Shown here: positions 36,454 through 45,786 of the stretch, piece by piece | How the letters are laid out: the number at the start of each line of letters is the position of its first letter | How positions within the stretch are numbered: the first letter of the stretch is position 1 | Assembly (NCBI GenBank): GCA_900113425.1 | Contig: FOZF01000001.1 | Span: 1,466,358 to 1,530,357 of the forward strand | Origin: Stenotrophomonas maltophilia | GTDB lineage: Bacteria > Pseudomonadota > Gammaproteobacteria > Xanthomonadales > Xanthomonadaceae | Direction of reading: 5' to 3' | DNA length: 64,000 bases | Translations under genes and position numbers: made by a program | Notes under the pieces: generated by a model | Seen by the model: only the letters and a program-made list of their open reading frames with translations | Database searches by the model: none | Told to the model about the DNA's origin: nothing

Positions 36454-37707
36454 TCACTCCGGCGCCAGCTGGTCCATCCGTATCCGGTTGGCAAACAGCG
36501 AAAACGCCAGCATGCCGGCCAGGCCATTGGCCCGGCTGACCCAGTGCGGCAGCCAGCGCGGTGGCTTCAACACCCCGGCCTGGAACAACGGCGCGAACGC
36601 GATGGCGTCCTGCAGGCTCATCTTGCCCGCGAACAGCCACCGGCAGACCTGCAGGCGATCCTCGGCCAGCATGTGGCGGAAGAAGGTGTGCACCGATACC
36701 AGCCCGCGCAGGTACACGGTGTCCTTGGTGAAGGCCAGCCCGCCGCCGGGGGGCACCCCGCGGAACACGCGCTGGGCCGATGCGAAGCTCTCTTCCGGGT
36801 TCTGCCCGGCATCGCAGAAGTAGCGGAACACCTCGATGAAGTCGGCGCCCTCGCGGGCCATCGCGATGGCCTCGGTACGCAGGCTGATCCGCTTGAGGCG
36901 CTCGATGTCGATGCTGCCGGTGATCTGCTCGGCAAACGTGGCCAACCCTTCCTGGGTAGCCGTCACCCGCGGTGAGGACAAGGCCAGGCTGGGCAGCACC
37001 GGTTGCTCCCGGCCATTCAACGCGGTCAGCGAATGCACCAGCGCTTCATGATGGAACAGCTGTGCACGATCGTAGGCGCTGAAGCGCGCACTGGTACGCA
37101 GGCGGATCCGCGTCGGCCCGGCGGCCGCCTTGGATACCAGTTCCGGGTCCAGCTGCACCTGGATGATGCGCGATTCGAAGAAGGCATCCAGATCGTTCTG
37201 CAGCTGCAGTTGCAGCGCGATCGCCGACACCGGCACCTGTTCTTCCGGCGCCAGCAGTTCATGGTCCAGCTCGGCCGCGATCTGGATGAAATGGCGCGCT
37301 GCATCGCGCGTGCTCGGGCCATTGCCCGGCAAGGGCTGTTCGGGAGCGCCGAACAGCTGCACCGAACAGGTGTCCACCGCGGCGGTACCCAGGCCCTCCA
37401 ACAGGCGTGCGGCCAGGTCCCAGCTGTGCGCCGACTGCTGCACGTAGTGGCCCAACGGATGCCCCGCATCGCAGTCGGCGGCGATGGCCGCCAAGGTGCG
37501 GCGTTCCTCGCTGAAATCCAGCTTCGGGTAGTCCACCTTCGGCAACTGCGGCTGCCCGCGCGCAACGCTGTCCAGGAACGGCGCCTGCACCGTCGCCGGC
37601 CAGCTGGTCAGGCCCAGCAGGCGGATGCCTCCCACGGCCTCGACCAGCCGCGCATCGAGCGCCGCATGGTGGGCCACCTCGCGATCCAGCACGGCGGTCG
37701 TTTCCAT
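36454..37707 (-). CDS. DUF1704 / QEGLA-motif family metallopeptidase-like protein
   Basis: 417 residues. The family signature TQEGLA is at 251-256. Upstream, HEALVH at 220-225 gives the HExxxH metal motif, with E253 of TQEGLA as a likely third ligand. Vertebrate and bacterial DUF1704 proteins share this arrangement; the human members MATCAP/KIAA0895L are tubulin tyrosine carboxypeptidases, while the bacterial name 'flavohemoglobin expression-modulating' comes from annotation practice. A C-terminal hydrophobic segment (ANGLAGMLAFSLFANRI) may touch the membrane. ATG 37707 begins the conserved region. It is probably monocistronic, and the bacterial substrate is unknown. Confidence 0.85.
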   Translation of the reverse strand: METTAVLDREVAHHAALDARLVEAVGGIRLLGLTSWPATVQAPFLDSVARGQPQLPKVDYPKLDFSEERRTLAAIAADCDAGHPLGHYVQQSAHSWDLAARLLEGLGTAAVDTCSVQLFGAPEQPLPGNGPSTRDAARHFIQIAAELDHELLAPEEQVPVSAIALQLQLQNDLDAFFESRIIQVQLDPELVSKAAAGPTRIRLRTSARFSAYDRAQLFHHEALVHSLTALNGREQPVLPSLALSSPRVTATQEGLATFAEQITGSIDIERLKRISLRTEAIAMAREGADFIEVFRYFCDAGQNPEESFASAQRVFRGVPPGGGLAFTKDTVYLRGLVSVHTFFRHMLAEDRLQVCRWLFAGKMSLQDAIAFAPLFQAGVLKPPRWLPHWVSRANGLAGMLAFSLFANRIRMDQLAPE

Positions 37708-37830
37708 GCGCGGACTATAGCGCCCTGCCAGGCCGTGTGCTGTCCACCGCGGCCCCAGCATCAGCGAGGGCGTTACTCCGGCATCCGGGGATGAATCTCC
37801 ACGCAGCCGCGCCCATGCCCGGCTGCCTCA

Positions 37831-38931
<1,101 letters not shown>

Positions 38932-39056
38932 CGCCTCCATTCTACCCGTGCCAACGCCGCTCCAGCCCAGCAGCGGCGGGCCCTGGGGGGCCTTGCCATG
39001 CAGTGCAGCAATTCCGCTACCATGGAACCTCCATGCCATCCGACGGCTCACCGACC

Positions 39057-40331
39057 ATGTCAACCTCCGCGCCCAAGCCCCTGGCCACCCGCGAGCGCCT
39101 TTCCGAAGTGCGCTACGAAATCCGCGGAGAACTGGCCCGGCGAGCCCGGGAGCTGGAGGCGCAGGGCCGCAAGCTGATCAAGCTCAACATCGGCAATCCC
39201 GGCAATTTCGGCTTCCGCGCCCCGGAACACCTGCAGCGCGCGATCGCCGACGACATGGGTCGCACCGATCCCTATACCCACCAGCAGGGCCTGCCGGTGG
39301 CACGCGAGGCGATCGCCGCCTACTACACCCGTCGCGGCGCTCCTGACGCGCACCCGGACCGCGTATTCGTCGGCAACGGCGTCAGCGAACTGATCGACCT
39401 GTCGCTGCGTGCGCTGCTCAACCCCGGCGATGAAGTCCTGGTGCCCTCCCCGGACTACCCGTTGTGGTCGGCTTCCACCATCCTCAACGACGGCCGCCCG
39501 GTGTACTACCGCTGCGCCGCCGAGAACGGCTTCCAGCCGGACCCGAGCGAGATCGAGACCCTGGTGTCCTCGCGCACCCGCGCGATCGTGCTGATCAATC
39601 CGAACAATCCCAGTGGCGCCAGCTACCCGCGCGAACTGCTTGAACGCGTGGTGGACATCGCGCGCCGGCACAACCTGCTGCTGCTGGTCGACGAGATCTA
39701 CGACCAGATCCTGTATGACGACGCGGTGTTCCAGCCGGTCGCACCGCTGGCGGGCGACCACCCGTGCCTGACCTTCAGCGGGCTGAGCAAGGTGCATCGC
39801 GCCTGCGGCTGGCGCGTGGGTTGGGCGCACCTCAGCGGCGATGACGCACGCCTGGGCGACTTCCGCGCGGCGATGGACCTGCTCAGCGCGCTGCGCCTGT
39901 GCGCCAATGTGCCTGGCCAGTACGCCGTCGAAGCTGCGGTGAACGGGCCCGACACCATTTCGGCGCTGTGTGCCCCGGGTGGGCGCCTGTATGAAACCCG
40001 CCGCGCGGTGATCGAAGCGTGCGAGGCCAGCGAGCATCTGTCGCTGGTGGCCCCCGCCGGAGCGCTGTATGCCTTCCCGGCGGTGGTGGGCGCTGCCGCC
40101 AAGGGCTTCGACGATCACACCTTCGCCCTGGACCTGATGGACAACGAGGGCGTGCTGGTGGTGCCCGGTTCCAGTTTCAACGTGCCCTACCGCAACCACT
40201 TCCGCGTGACCCTGCTGCCGGAGGCCTCGGTGATGCGCGATGTGTTCGCCCGCATCGACCGCGTGCTGGCCCGCCGCGCCGAGGATGCAACCAAGGTCGT
40301 GCCGATCAAGCCACGCCGTTCGGTGGCCTGA
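39057..40331 (+). CDS. PLP-dependent aminotransferase (AlaA/YfbQ-like)
   Basis: 424 residues, fold-type I class I/II aminotransferase. INIGNPGNFGFRAPEHL and HQQGLPVAREAIAAYY lie near the N-terminus; VFVGNGVSELIDLSLRAL, INPNNPSGASYP and DEIYDQILYD are typical; the PLP lysine is in SGLSKVHRACGWRVGW. This close set matches alanine aminotransferases such as E. coli AlaA (pyruvate to alanine). ATG 39057 was chosen over 39033 because the family N-terminus starts there. It is followed three bases later by the SGNH hydrolase start. Confidence 0.9.
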   Translation: MSTSAPKPLATRERLSEVRYEIRGELARRARELEAQGRKLIKLNIGNPGNFGFRAPEHLQRAIADDMGRTDPYTHQQGLPVAREAIAAYYTRRGAPDAHPDRVFVGNGVSELIDLSLRALLNPGDEVLVPSPDYPLWSASTILNDGRPVYYRCAAENGFQPDPSEIETLVSSRTRAIVLINPNNPSGASYPRELLERVVDIARRHNLLLLVDEIYDQILYDDAVFQPVAPLAGDHPCLTFSGLSKVHRACGWRVGWAHLSGDDARLGDFRAAMDLLSALRLCANVPGQYAVEAAVNGPDTISALCAPGGRLYETRRAVIEACEASEHLSLVAPAGALYAFPAVVGAAAKGFDDHTFALDLMDNEGVLVVPGSSFNVPYRNHFRVTLLPEASVMRDVFARIDRVLARRAEDATKVVPIKPRRSVA

Positions 40332-40334
40332 GCC

Positions 40335-40952
40335 GTGGGCTTGTCCTATCTGGCGCTGGGCGACTCCTACACGATCGGTGAGGCCGTCGCGGTCGAAGGC
40401 CGTTGGCCACATCAGCTGGCCGCGGCGATGCGCGCACAGGGCGTTGCGCTGGCTGATCCGCAGACCATCGCCACCACCGGCTGGACCACCGACGAGCTCG
40501 ATGCCGGCATCGACGAGGCTGCGCCGCAGGGGCCGTTCGACTTCGTCAGCCTGCTGATCGGGGTCAACAACCAGTACCGCGGCCGTCCGCTCGACGAGTA
40601 CTGCACGCAGTTCCAGGCCCTGCTGCAGCGCGCGATCGGTTTTGCCGGCGGCCGTACCGATCGGGTGCTGGTGCTGTCGTTTCCCGATTGGGGCGTGACG
40701 CCGTTCGGCGCCAGCAGCGGCCGACACCGTGGCCGCATCGGCATCGAAACCGACGCGTTCAACGCGGCTGCGGAGCGGGTCTGCCGCGGCCTCGGCGTCG
40801 ACTTCGTTGACATCACCGACATCAGCCGCGCCCACGCTCACGACCCGGCGATGATCGCCGAAGACGGTCTGCACCCCTCGGCGCGCATGTATGCATTGTG
40901 GAGCGAGCGCGCCTTGCCGGTCGCCCTGCGCCGGCTCGGCGACGCCGGCTGA
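40335..40952 (+). CDS. SGNH/GDSL hydrolase family esterase-like protein
   Basis: 205 residues starting at GTG 40335, only three bases after the aminotransferase stop, so translation is coupled. LALGDSYTIGEA carries the nucleophile Ser11 (block I GDS). LIGVNNQYRG replaces the usual GxND block III with GVNN, and DGLHPSARMY carries the catalytic Asp and His (block V). The protein has no signal peptide and is probably cytosolic. Its substrate is unknown. The tight operon with an aminotransferase and a methyltransferase is the only functional clue. Confidence 0.85.
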   Translation: MGLSYLALGDSYTIGEAVAVEGRWPHQLAAAMRAQGVALADPQTIATTGWTTDELDAGIDEAAPQGPFDFVSLLIGVNNQYRGRPLDEYCTQFQALLQRAIGFAGGRTDRVLVLSFPDWGVTPFGASSGRHRGRIGIETDAFNAAAERVCRGLGVDFVDITDISRAHAHDPAMIAEDGLHPSARMYALWSERALPVALRRLGDAG

Positions 40953-40956
40953 CCCG

Positions 40957-41673
40957 ATGGACGGCACGCCACGGAATGGCACGCCCCTGCCCTGCTCCCC
41001 GCTGACCGCCCCGCAGGCCCGCGCGATCGCCGAGGCGTTCCGACCTGCACAGGCCTGGGGCAGCCGCCGCGACTATTACTACACCCGCGGCAAGCTCGGC
41101 AGCGATCCGTTGTACGACGGCGTGCTGCAACAGCTGCCCGAGGATGGCCAGCCGGTGCTGGACCTGGGCTGCGGACTGGGCCTGTTCGCGCATGTGCTGC
41201 GCCAGCGCGGGCGCGGCCAGCCCTATCTCGGGGTGGACGTGGACGCCGCCAAGATCGAGCGGGCGCGGCAAGCCGGTGACGGCCTGCAGGCCGTGCACTT
41301 CAAATGCTTGGATGTGCAGGCTGCGCTGCCGTCGCAGGTCGGCCACGTACTGCTGCTGGACGTATTGCAGTACCTGGATGCCGGACCGCAGCAGACGCTG
41401 CTGCGTGCCGCCAGCGCGCGGGTGTCCGCCGGGGGACGGCTGCTGCTGCGCACGCCGCTGGCGACCGGTGATGGCCGGGACCGCACCACGCGGGTGGCGG
41501 ACCGCCTTGCCTGGCTGGTGGGCTGGATGGGCACCCGCCCGCGGCACTATCCGCAGCCGACGACCCTGCTGGCGACACTGAGCGAAGCGGGATTGCGCGT
41601 CGCCGCACCACGGCCGCTGCACGGGCGCACACCGTTCAACAGCTGGCTGGTGGTAGCCGAACGGCCTGGGTGA
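40957..41673 (+). CDS. Class I SAM-dependent methyltransferase
   Basis: 238 residues. SAM motif I is VLDLGCGLGLFAHVLR at about 66-81, followed by YLGVDVDAAKIERAR (motif II) and LLLDVLQYLD (motif IV region), then GGRLLLRTPL. The YYYTRGKLGSDPLYDGVLQ stretch before motif I is common in small xanthomonad methyltransferases of unknown substrate. The start is ATG 40957, four bases after the SGNH hydrolase stop. Its TGA stop lies at the very edge of the SMAG tandem array. Confidence 0.85.
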   Translation: MDGTPRNGTPLPCSPLTAPQARAIAEAFRPAQAWGSRRDYYYTRGKLGSDPLYDGVLQQLPEDGQPVLDLGCGLGLFAHVLRQRGRGQPYLGVDVDAAKIERARQAGDGLQAVHFKCLDVQAALPSQVGHVLLLDVLQYLDAGPQQTLLRAASARVSAGGRLLLRTPLATGDGRDRTTRVADRLAWLVGWMGTRPRHYPQPTTLLATLSEAGLRVAAPRPLHGRTPFNSWLVVAERPG

Positions 41674-42422
41674 CGCCGGGCGCTACCGGATATCCGCCTG
41701 CCCATTCCCTTGGTAGCGCCGGGCCGTGCCCGGCGGATTCCGTGCGCGCCGCTGCGCTCGCCGGGCGTGGCCCGGCGCTACCGGATGCCTGCCTGCCTAT
41801 TCCCCTGGTAGCGCCGGGCCATGCCCGGCGGATTCCGTGCGCGCCGCTGCGCTCGCCGGGCGTGGCCCGGCGCTACCGGATGCCCGCCTGCCCATTCCCC
41901 TGGTGGCGCCGGGCCGTGCCCGGCGGGTTCCATGCGCGCCGCTGCGCTCGCCGGGCGTGGCCCGGCGCTACCGGATGCCAGCCTGCCATTCCCCTGGTAG
42001 CGCCGGGCCATGCCCGGCGGGTTCCATGCGTGCCGCTGCGCTCGCCGGGCGTGGCCCGGCGCTACCGGATATCCGCCTGCTCATTCCCCTGGTAGCGCCG
42101 GGCCGTGCCCGGCGGGTTCCATGCGCGCCGCTGCGCTCGCCGGGCGTGGCCCGGCGCTACCGGATGCCTGCCTGCTGATTCCCCTGGTGGCGCCGGGCCG
42201 TGCCCGGCGGATTCCATGCGCGCCGCCGCGCTCGCCGGGCGTGGCCCGGCGCTACCGCATGTCCGCCTGCTCATTCCCTTGGTAGCGCCGGGCCATGCCC
42301 GGCGGGTCCCATGCGCGCCGCTGCGCTCGCCGGGCGTGGCCCGGCGCTACCGGATGCCCGCCTGCCCATTCCCTTGGTAGCGCCGGGCCATGCCCGGCGG
42401 GTTCCATGCGTGCCGCTGCGCT
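41672..42422. repeat. Tandem array of eight SMAG dimers, period 95 bases
   Basis: Units start at 41713, 41808, 41903, 41997, 42092, 42187, 42282 and 42377, so the period is 95 with one unit of 94. Each complete unit is a GTAG-headed palindrome, a 20-base GC-rich link (with CGCCGCTGCGCT), an inverted palindrome ending GGCGCTAC, and a CATTCCC-containing spacer of about 24. Units differ at few positions (A/G in the loop, GTGG for GTAG in units 3 and 6). Half a unit precedes the first copy, and the last is cut after its link. The array fills the space between two convergent stop codons. No gene is present. Confidence 0.95.
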
Positions 42423-43200
42423 ATACCGAAGGCAGCGTTGCCTTCAATCCACGCTCATCCAGTGCCTGCAGCACGCGTTCGATGATCACCAGGTTGTGGC
42501 CATGGGCGGCCCCCTCATGCAGCAGCACGATGGCGCCGGGACGAAGATCCGGCAGCAGGCGCTCCAGCACGCGCTCGGGCGTACAGCCGACACCATCGAA
42601 GCCGCGAGCGCTCCATCCCACCCGCACCAGGCCCAGGCGACGCAGCACCGGGCCCACGAACGGATTGGTCATGCCCACCACCGACCGGTACCAGCGCACC
42701 GGCGTGCCCGACAACGCCTGCAGGGCATGCTGGCAGCCTTCGATCTCCGCCCGCATCGCCTTCGGTCCCAGCCGCCAGAAGCGCGCCTGCGGATGGCTGA
42801 AGCTGTGGTTGCCCAGATCGTGCCCGCGGCGCAGGATCTCGGCCACCAGCGCCGGCTGGGCCAGCGCCCGCTCGCCCACCAGGAAGAATGTCGCCCTCGC
42901 CTGGTGCCGATCCAGCAGATCAAGCACGGCCAGCGTGTCGGTACCGGGCCCGTCATCGATGGTCAGCCAGACCGCGTCGTCCGCCTGCGCCAGGCGGCTC
43001 AGCACCGGCGTGTAGAAGCGGCTGTTGGGCAGGAATACCGGCACGATGAACAGCGCGTGGCTGGCCACCATCAGCGGCAGCCCCCAGTGCCATCCCGCCA
43101 GCACCCAGGCCAGGATCACCCCCAACTGCGACGCCACCAGCCAGGGCAGCCAGCGCCATGGCCGGGGCGGAATGCGATGCAATGTTCCTGCGCTGCTCAT
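42421..43200 (-). CDS. Polysaccharide deacetylase (NodB/CE4) family protein
   Basis: 259 residues. An N-terminal membrane segment pair (about 18-55) anchors the protein. The catalytic domain starts with VWLTIDDGPGTDTL (Asp82-Asp83, motif 1), has NHSFSHP at 131-137 (metal-binding His132 and His136, motif 2), RSVVGMTNPF (a variant of the RxPxG motif) and IVLLHEGAAH (motif 5). Such enzymes remove acetyl groups from GlcNAc or related sugars on the outer side of the inner membrane. Start MSSAG at 43200 is preferred; 43215 is possible. Its TAG stop overlaps the edge of the SMAG array. Confidence 0.85.
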   Translation of the reverse strand: MSSAGTLHRIPPRPWRWLPWLVASQLGVILAWVLAGWHWGLPLMVASHALFIVPVFLPNSRFYTPVLSRLAQADDAVWLTIDDGPGTDTLAVLDLLDRHQARATFFLVGERALAQPALVAEILRRGHDLGNHSFSHPQARFWRLGPKAMRAEIEGCQHALQALSGTPVRWYRSVVGMTNPFVGPVLRRLGLVRVGWSARGFDGVGCTPERVLERLLPDLRPGAIVLLHEGAAHGHNLVIIERVLQALDERGLKATLPSV

Positions 43201-43260
43201 ACCCCATGATGCCATGAGGGGTAGAATCGAAGATTCGAATTACTGGACCCCCGGCTTCCC

Positions 43261-44187
43261 ATGTCTCTCGATCCTGCCCTGCGTTCGCGCATCGAATCCC
43301 TCCTCAACGCCAACCGCGTCGTGCTGTTCATGAAGGGCCAGCCGTCGATGCCGCAGTGCGGCTTCTCGGCCAAGGCCGTGGGCGCGCTGCAGGACCTGGG
43401 CGTCGAGTTCGCTCACGTCAACGTGCTGGCCGACCAGGAAATCCGTGAAGGCATCAAGGCCTACGGCGACTGGCCGACCATCCCGCAGCTGTACATCGAC
43501 GGCGAACTGGTCGGTGGCAGCGACATCGTGCTGCAGATGGCCGCCAGCGGCGAACTGAGCAGCGTGCTGGGCCTGCCCGCACCGGACCGTACCCCGCCGC
43601 GCATCACCGTCACCCCGGCCGCAGTGGAGATGCTCAAGGGCGCGCTGGCAGACGCTCCGGGCGCCGCCCTGCAGCTGAGCATCGATGCCGGCTTCCAGCC
43701 CAACTTCCAGCTCGCTCCGCATGACGAGGCTGCGATCGCCGCCGAATCCAATGGACTGCGCGTGCAGTTCGACCTGGCCAGCGCGCGCCGTGCCGAAGGC
43801 ATCACCATCGACTGGGTGGACGACATCCGCGGCAAGGGCCTGGCCATCGACAACCCGAATGCCCCCAAGCCGGTGCAGGAAATCAGTGTGCGCGACGCCG
43901 ACGACCTGGTGCGCGCCGGCAACGTGATCCTGGTGGACGTGCGCCCGGCTGACGAGCGTGCCATCGCCGCCGTCGGCGTGCCGTTCAAGGTGTTCGACGG
44001 CAACGGCCGCGCCGAGCTGGAAGCACTGCCGAAGGACACCGCACTGGCGTTCCTGTGCCACCACGGTGGTCGCAGCGCGCAGGCTGCCGAGCAGTTCCGC
44101 GCGCTCGGCTTCAGCAAGGTCTTCAACATCACCGGCGGCATCAACGCCTGGTCCGAAGAGGTGGACAACGGCGTGCCGAAGTACTGA
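43261..44187 (+). CDS. Monothiol glutaredoxin (Grx4) - middle Fe-S-like domain - rhodanese fusion
   Basis: 308 residues in three parts. Residues 5-107 are a monothiol glutaredoxin with the CGFS site at 33-36 and WPTIPQLYIDGELVGGSDI, the glutathione-binding region that holds a [2Fe-2S] cluster in Grx4. Residues 110-200 (ITVTPAAVEMLKGALAD...) resemble the A-type/NfuA N-terminal fold but lack its cysteines. Residues 205-308 are rhodanese-like, with active Cys266 in FLCHHGGRSAQAA. A role in iron-sulfur cluster storage or transfer with sulfur handling is inferred from the domains. It ends at a strong terminator. Confidence 0.9.
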   Translation: MSLDPALRSRIESLLNANRVVLFMKGQPSMPQCGFSAKAVGALQDLGVEFAHVNVLADQEIREGIKAYGDWPTIPQLYIDGELVGGSDIVLQMAASGELSSVLGLPAPDRTPPRITVTPAAVEMLKGALADAPGAALQLSIDAGFQPNFQLAPHDEAAIAAESNGLRVQFDLASARRAEGITIDWVDDIRGKGLAIDNPNAPKPVQEISVRDADDLVRAGNVILVDVRPADERAIAAVGVPFKVFDGNGRAELEALPKDTALAFLCHHGGRSAQAAEQFRALGFSKVFNITGGINAWSEEVDNGVPKY

Positions 44188-44208
44188 TCGGCTGCAGCGC
44201 GGAACAGG

Positions 44209-44234
44209 AAAACGCCGGCGCAAGCCGGCGTTTT
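44209..44234. terminator. Rho-independent terminator
   Basis: AAAACGCCGGC and GCCGGCGTTTT form a stem of about 11 pairs with a short GCAA-type loop; it is bidirectional, between the Grx fusion and the convergent DUF924 gene. Confidence 0.9.
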
Positions 44235-44274
44235 CCGTTTCCTGCCTGTCCCGCGCGTGGCCGGCGCCGCCCGG

Positions 44275-44814
44275 CTAGCCGGCAAACCCGCCTTCGGCCA
44301 GGTAATCCAGTTCCTCCGGCGTGGGAATGCGGCCCAGCACGGCGTTGCGGTGCGGGAAGCGGCCAAAACGACGGATGATGTCGCGATGCAGATCGGCGTA
44401 CTGCAGGTATTCCTTGTCACCCAGCACGTCGAACATGGCCACCGAACGGTCCTGGTCCAGCGGATCCTCGGAATGCTCGAACGGCAGGTAGATGAAGGCC
44501 CGCAGCTTCGGAACCAGCTGCAGGTCCAACCCTTCCTCGATGGCACGCATGGCGTAGTGCCGGGCCAACCCATCGGTGGCGTAGGAGTGGGCGGTGCCAC
44601 GGAAGCAGTTGCGTGGGAACTGGTCCAACAGCAGCATCAGGGCCAGCGCACCCTCGGCGCTGCCCAGCCAATGTTCGCGCGCACGCGCGGCCGCAGCGAA
44701 ATGCTCATCGAGGAACAATCGGCGGAACTGCGCGTCGAACGCGTCGTCGCGGGCGAACCACTTCGCAGGGCCCGCCTCCTTCCAGAATTCCACCACCTGC
44801 GCGGCAACGTCCAT
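44275..44814 (-). CDS. DUF924 family protein
   Basis: 179 residues, all-alpha, of usual family length. Family marks are VVEFWKEAGPAKWFARDDAFDAQFRRLF near the start, ALALMLLLDQFPRNCFRGTAHSYATD in the middle and FIYLPFEHSEDPLDQDRSVAMF, all strongly conserved in DUF924 (TPR-like fold). The function is unknown. It lies 43 bases downstream of the AMP nucleosidase on the same strand and may be in one transcript with it. Confidence 0.9.
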   Translation of the reverse strand: MDVAAQVVEFWKEAGPAKWFARDDAFDAQFRRLFLDEHFAAAARAREHWLGSAEGALALMLLLDQFPRNCFRGTAHSYATDGLARHYAMRAIEEGLDLQLVPKLRAFIYLPFEHSEDPLDQDRSVAMFDVLGDKEYLQYADLHRDIIRRFGRFPHRNAVLGRIPTPEELDYLAEGGFAG

Positions 44815-44857
44815 TACCTACTCCCGGGCCCGGACGTCCCGCGCCCGGCCCTCATCA

Positions 44858-45634
44858 TCATTCGTCGAAGCGCAGATGGCGGACCGACTTGCCGTTGCGC
44901 CGGATAAGCTTAAGCGCCTCGATGCCGATCTGGATATGGTTTTCCACGAACTGGGAGCTGACCTTGGCATCGGAGGCTTCGGTCTTGACCCCGTCGGGAA
45001 TCATCGGCTGGTCCGAAACCAGCAGCAAAGCGCCGCTGGGGATGTGGTTGGCGAAGCCGGCGGCGAACACGGTGGCCGTTTCCATGTCGATGGCCATGCA
45101 GCGCATCGCGCGCAACCGTTCCTTGAACGCCTCGTCGTGTTCCCAGACCCGCCGGTTGGTGGTGTAGACGGTACCGGTCCAGTAGTCGTGCCCCAGGTCG
45201 CGGATCATGGTCGAGACCGCGCGCTGCAGGGCGAAGGCCGGCAGTGCCGGCACTTCCGGTGGCAGATAGTCGCCCGAAGTACCTTCACCACGGATCGCGG
45301 CGATCGGCAGCACCAGGTCACCCAGCTGGTTCTTGCGCTTCAGGCCCCCGCACTTGCCCAGGAACAGTACCGCCTTGGGCATCACCGCCGACAGCAGATC
45401 CATGATGATCGCGGCATTGGGGCTGCCCATGCCGAAGTTGATCATGGTGATGCCATCGATGGTGGCGCTGGCCATGGGCCGGTCCAGGCCGACGATGGGC
45501 GCACCGGTCAGTTCGGAGAAGGTGTGCAGGTAGCCGCCGAAGTTGGTCAGCAGGACGTGCGGGCCGAACTGGTCCAACGGCACGCCGGTATAGCGCGGCA
45601 GCCAGTTGTCGACGATTTCCTGCTTGCTCTTCAT
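44858..45634 (-). CDS. amn: AMP nucleosidase, short form
   Basis: 258 residues. The enzyme cleaves AMP to adenine and ribose 5-phosphate. The sequence has the nucleoside-phosphorylase-like core of AMN: TNFGGYLHTFSEL, TMINFGMGSPNAAIIMDLL, LFLGKCGGLKRKNQLGDLVLP, AIDMETATVFAAGF (the purine-site Glu region) and LLLVSDQPMIPDGVKTEASD. The E. coli protein is nearly twice as long because of an N-terminal regulatory domain, which is absent here, as is usual in Xanthomonadaceae. Control by ATP and phosphate may therefore differ. Confidence 0.9.
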   Translation of the reverse strand: MKSKQEIVDNWLPRYTGVPLDQFGPHVLLTNFGGYLHTFSELTGAPIVGLDRPMASATIDGITMINFGMGSPNAAIIMDLLSAVMPKAVLFLGKCGGLKRKNQLGDLVLPIAAIRGEGTSGDYLPPEVPALPAFALQRAVSTMIRDLGHDYWTGTVYTTNRRVWEHDEAFKERLRAMRCMAIDMETATVFAAGFANHIPSGALLLVSDQPMIPDGVKTEASDAKVSSQFVENHIQIGIEALKLIRRNGKSVRHLRFDE

Positions 45635-45786
45635 GCTCGGTCCGGAACGGCGGGGGACCGCCTATTTTCGGCCAGTGGGGCGACGTCGTCGAGGCACGCG
45701 GTGGCACCCTGTGAAGAAGGTCACTTGGCAAGCCCACCTCTGCCCGGCTAGCGTCAGCGGTTGCTTACGTAGCCGAGGGGATCTGC

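Noticed and set aside
41672..42422. Possible CRISPR array because of regular spacing
   Set aside because: Repeats are 95-base inverted-pair units with conserved spacers; there are no unique spacers or cas genes.
41670..42423. Repeated short open frames encoding AGRGPALPD-type peptides
   Set aside because: They are translations of the SMAG array; frames shift with the 95-base period, and no start signals are present.
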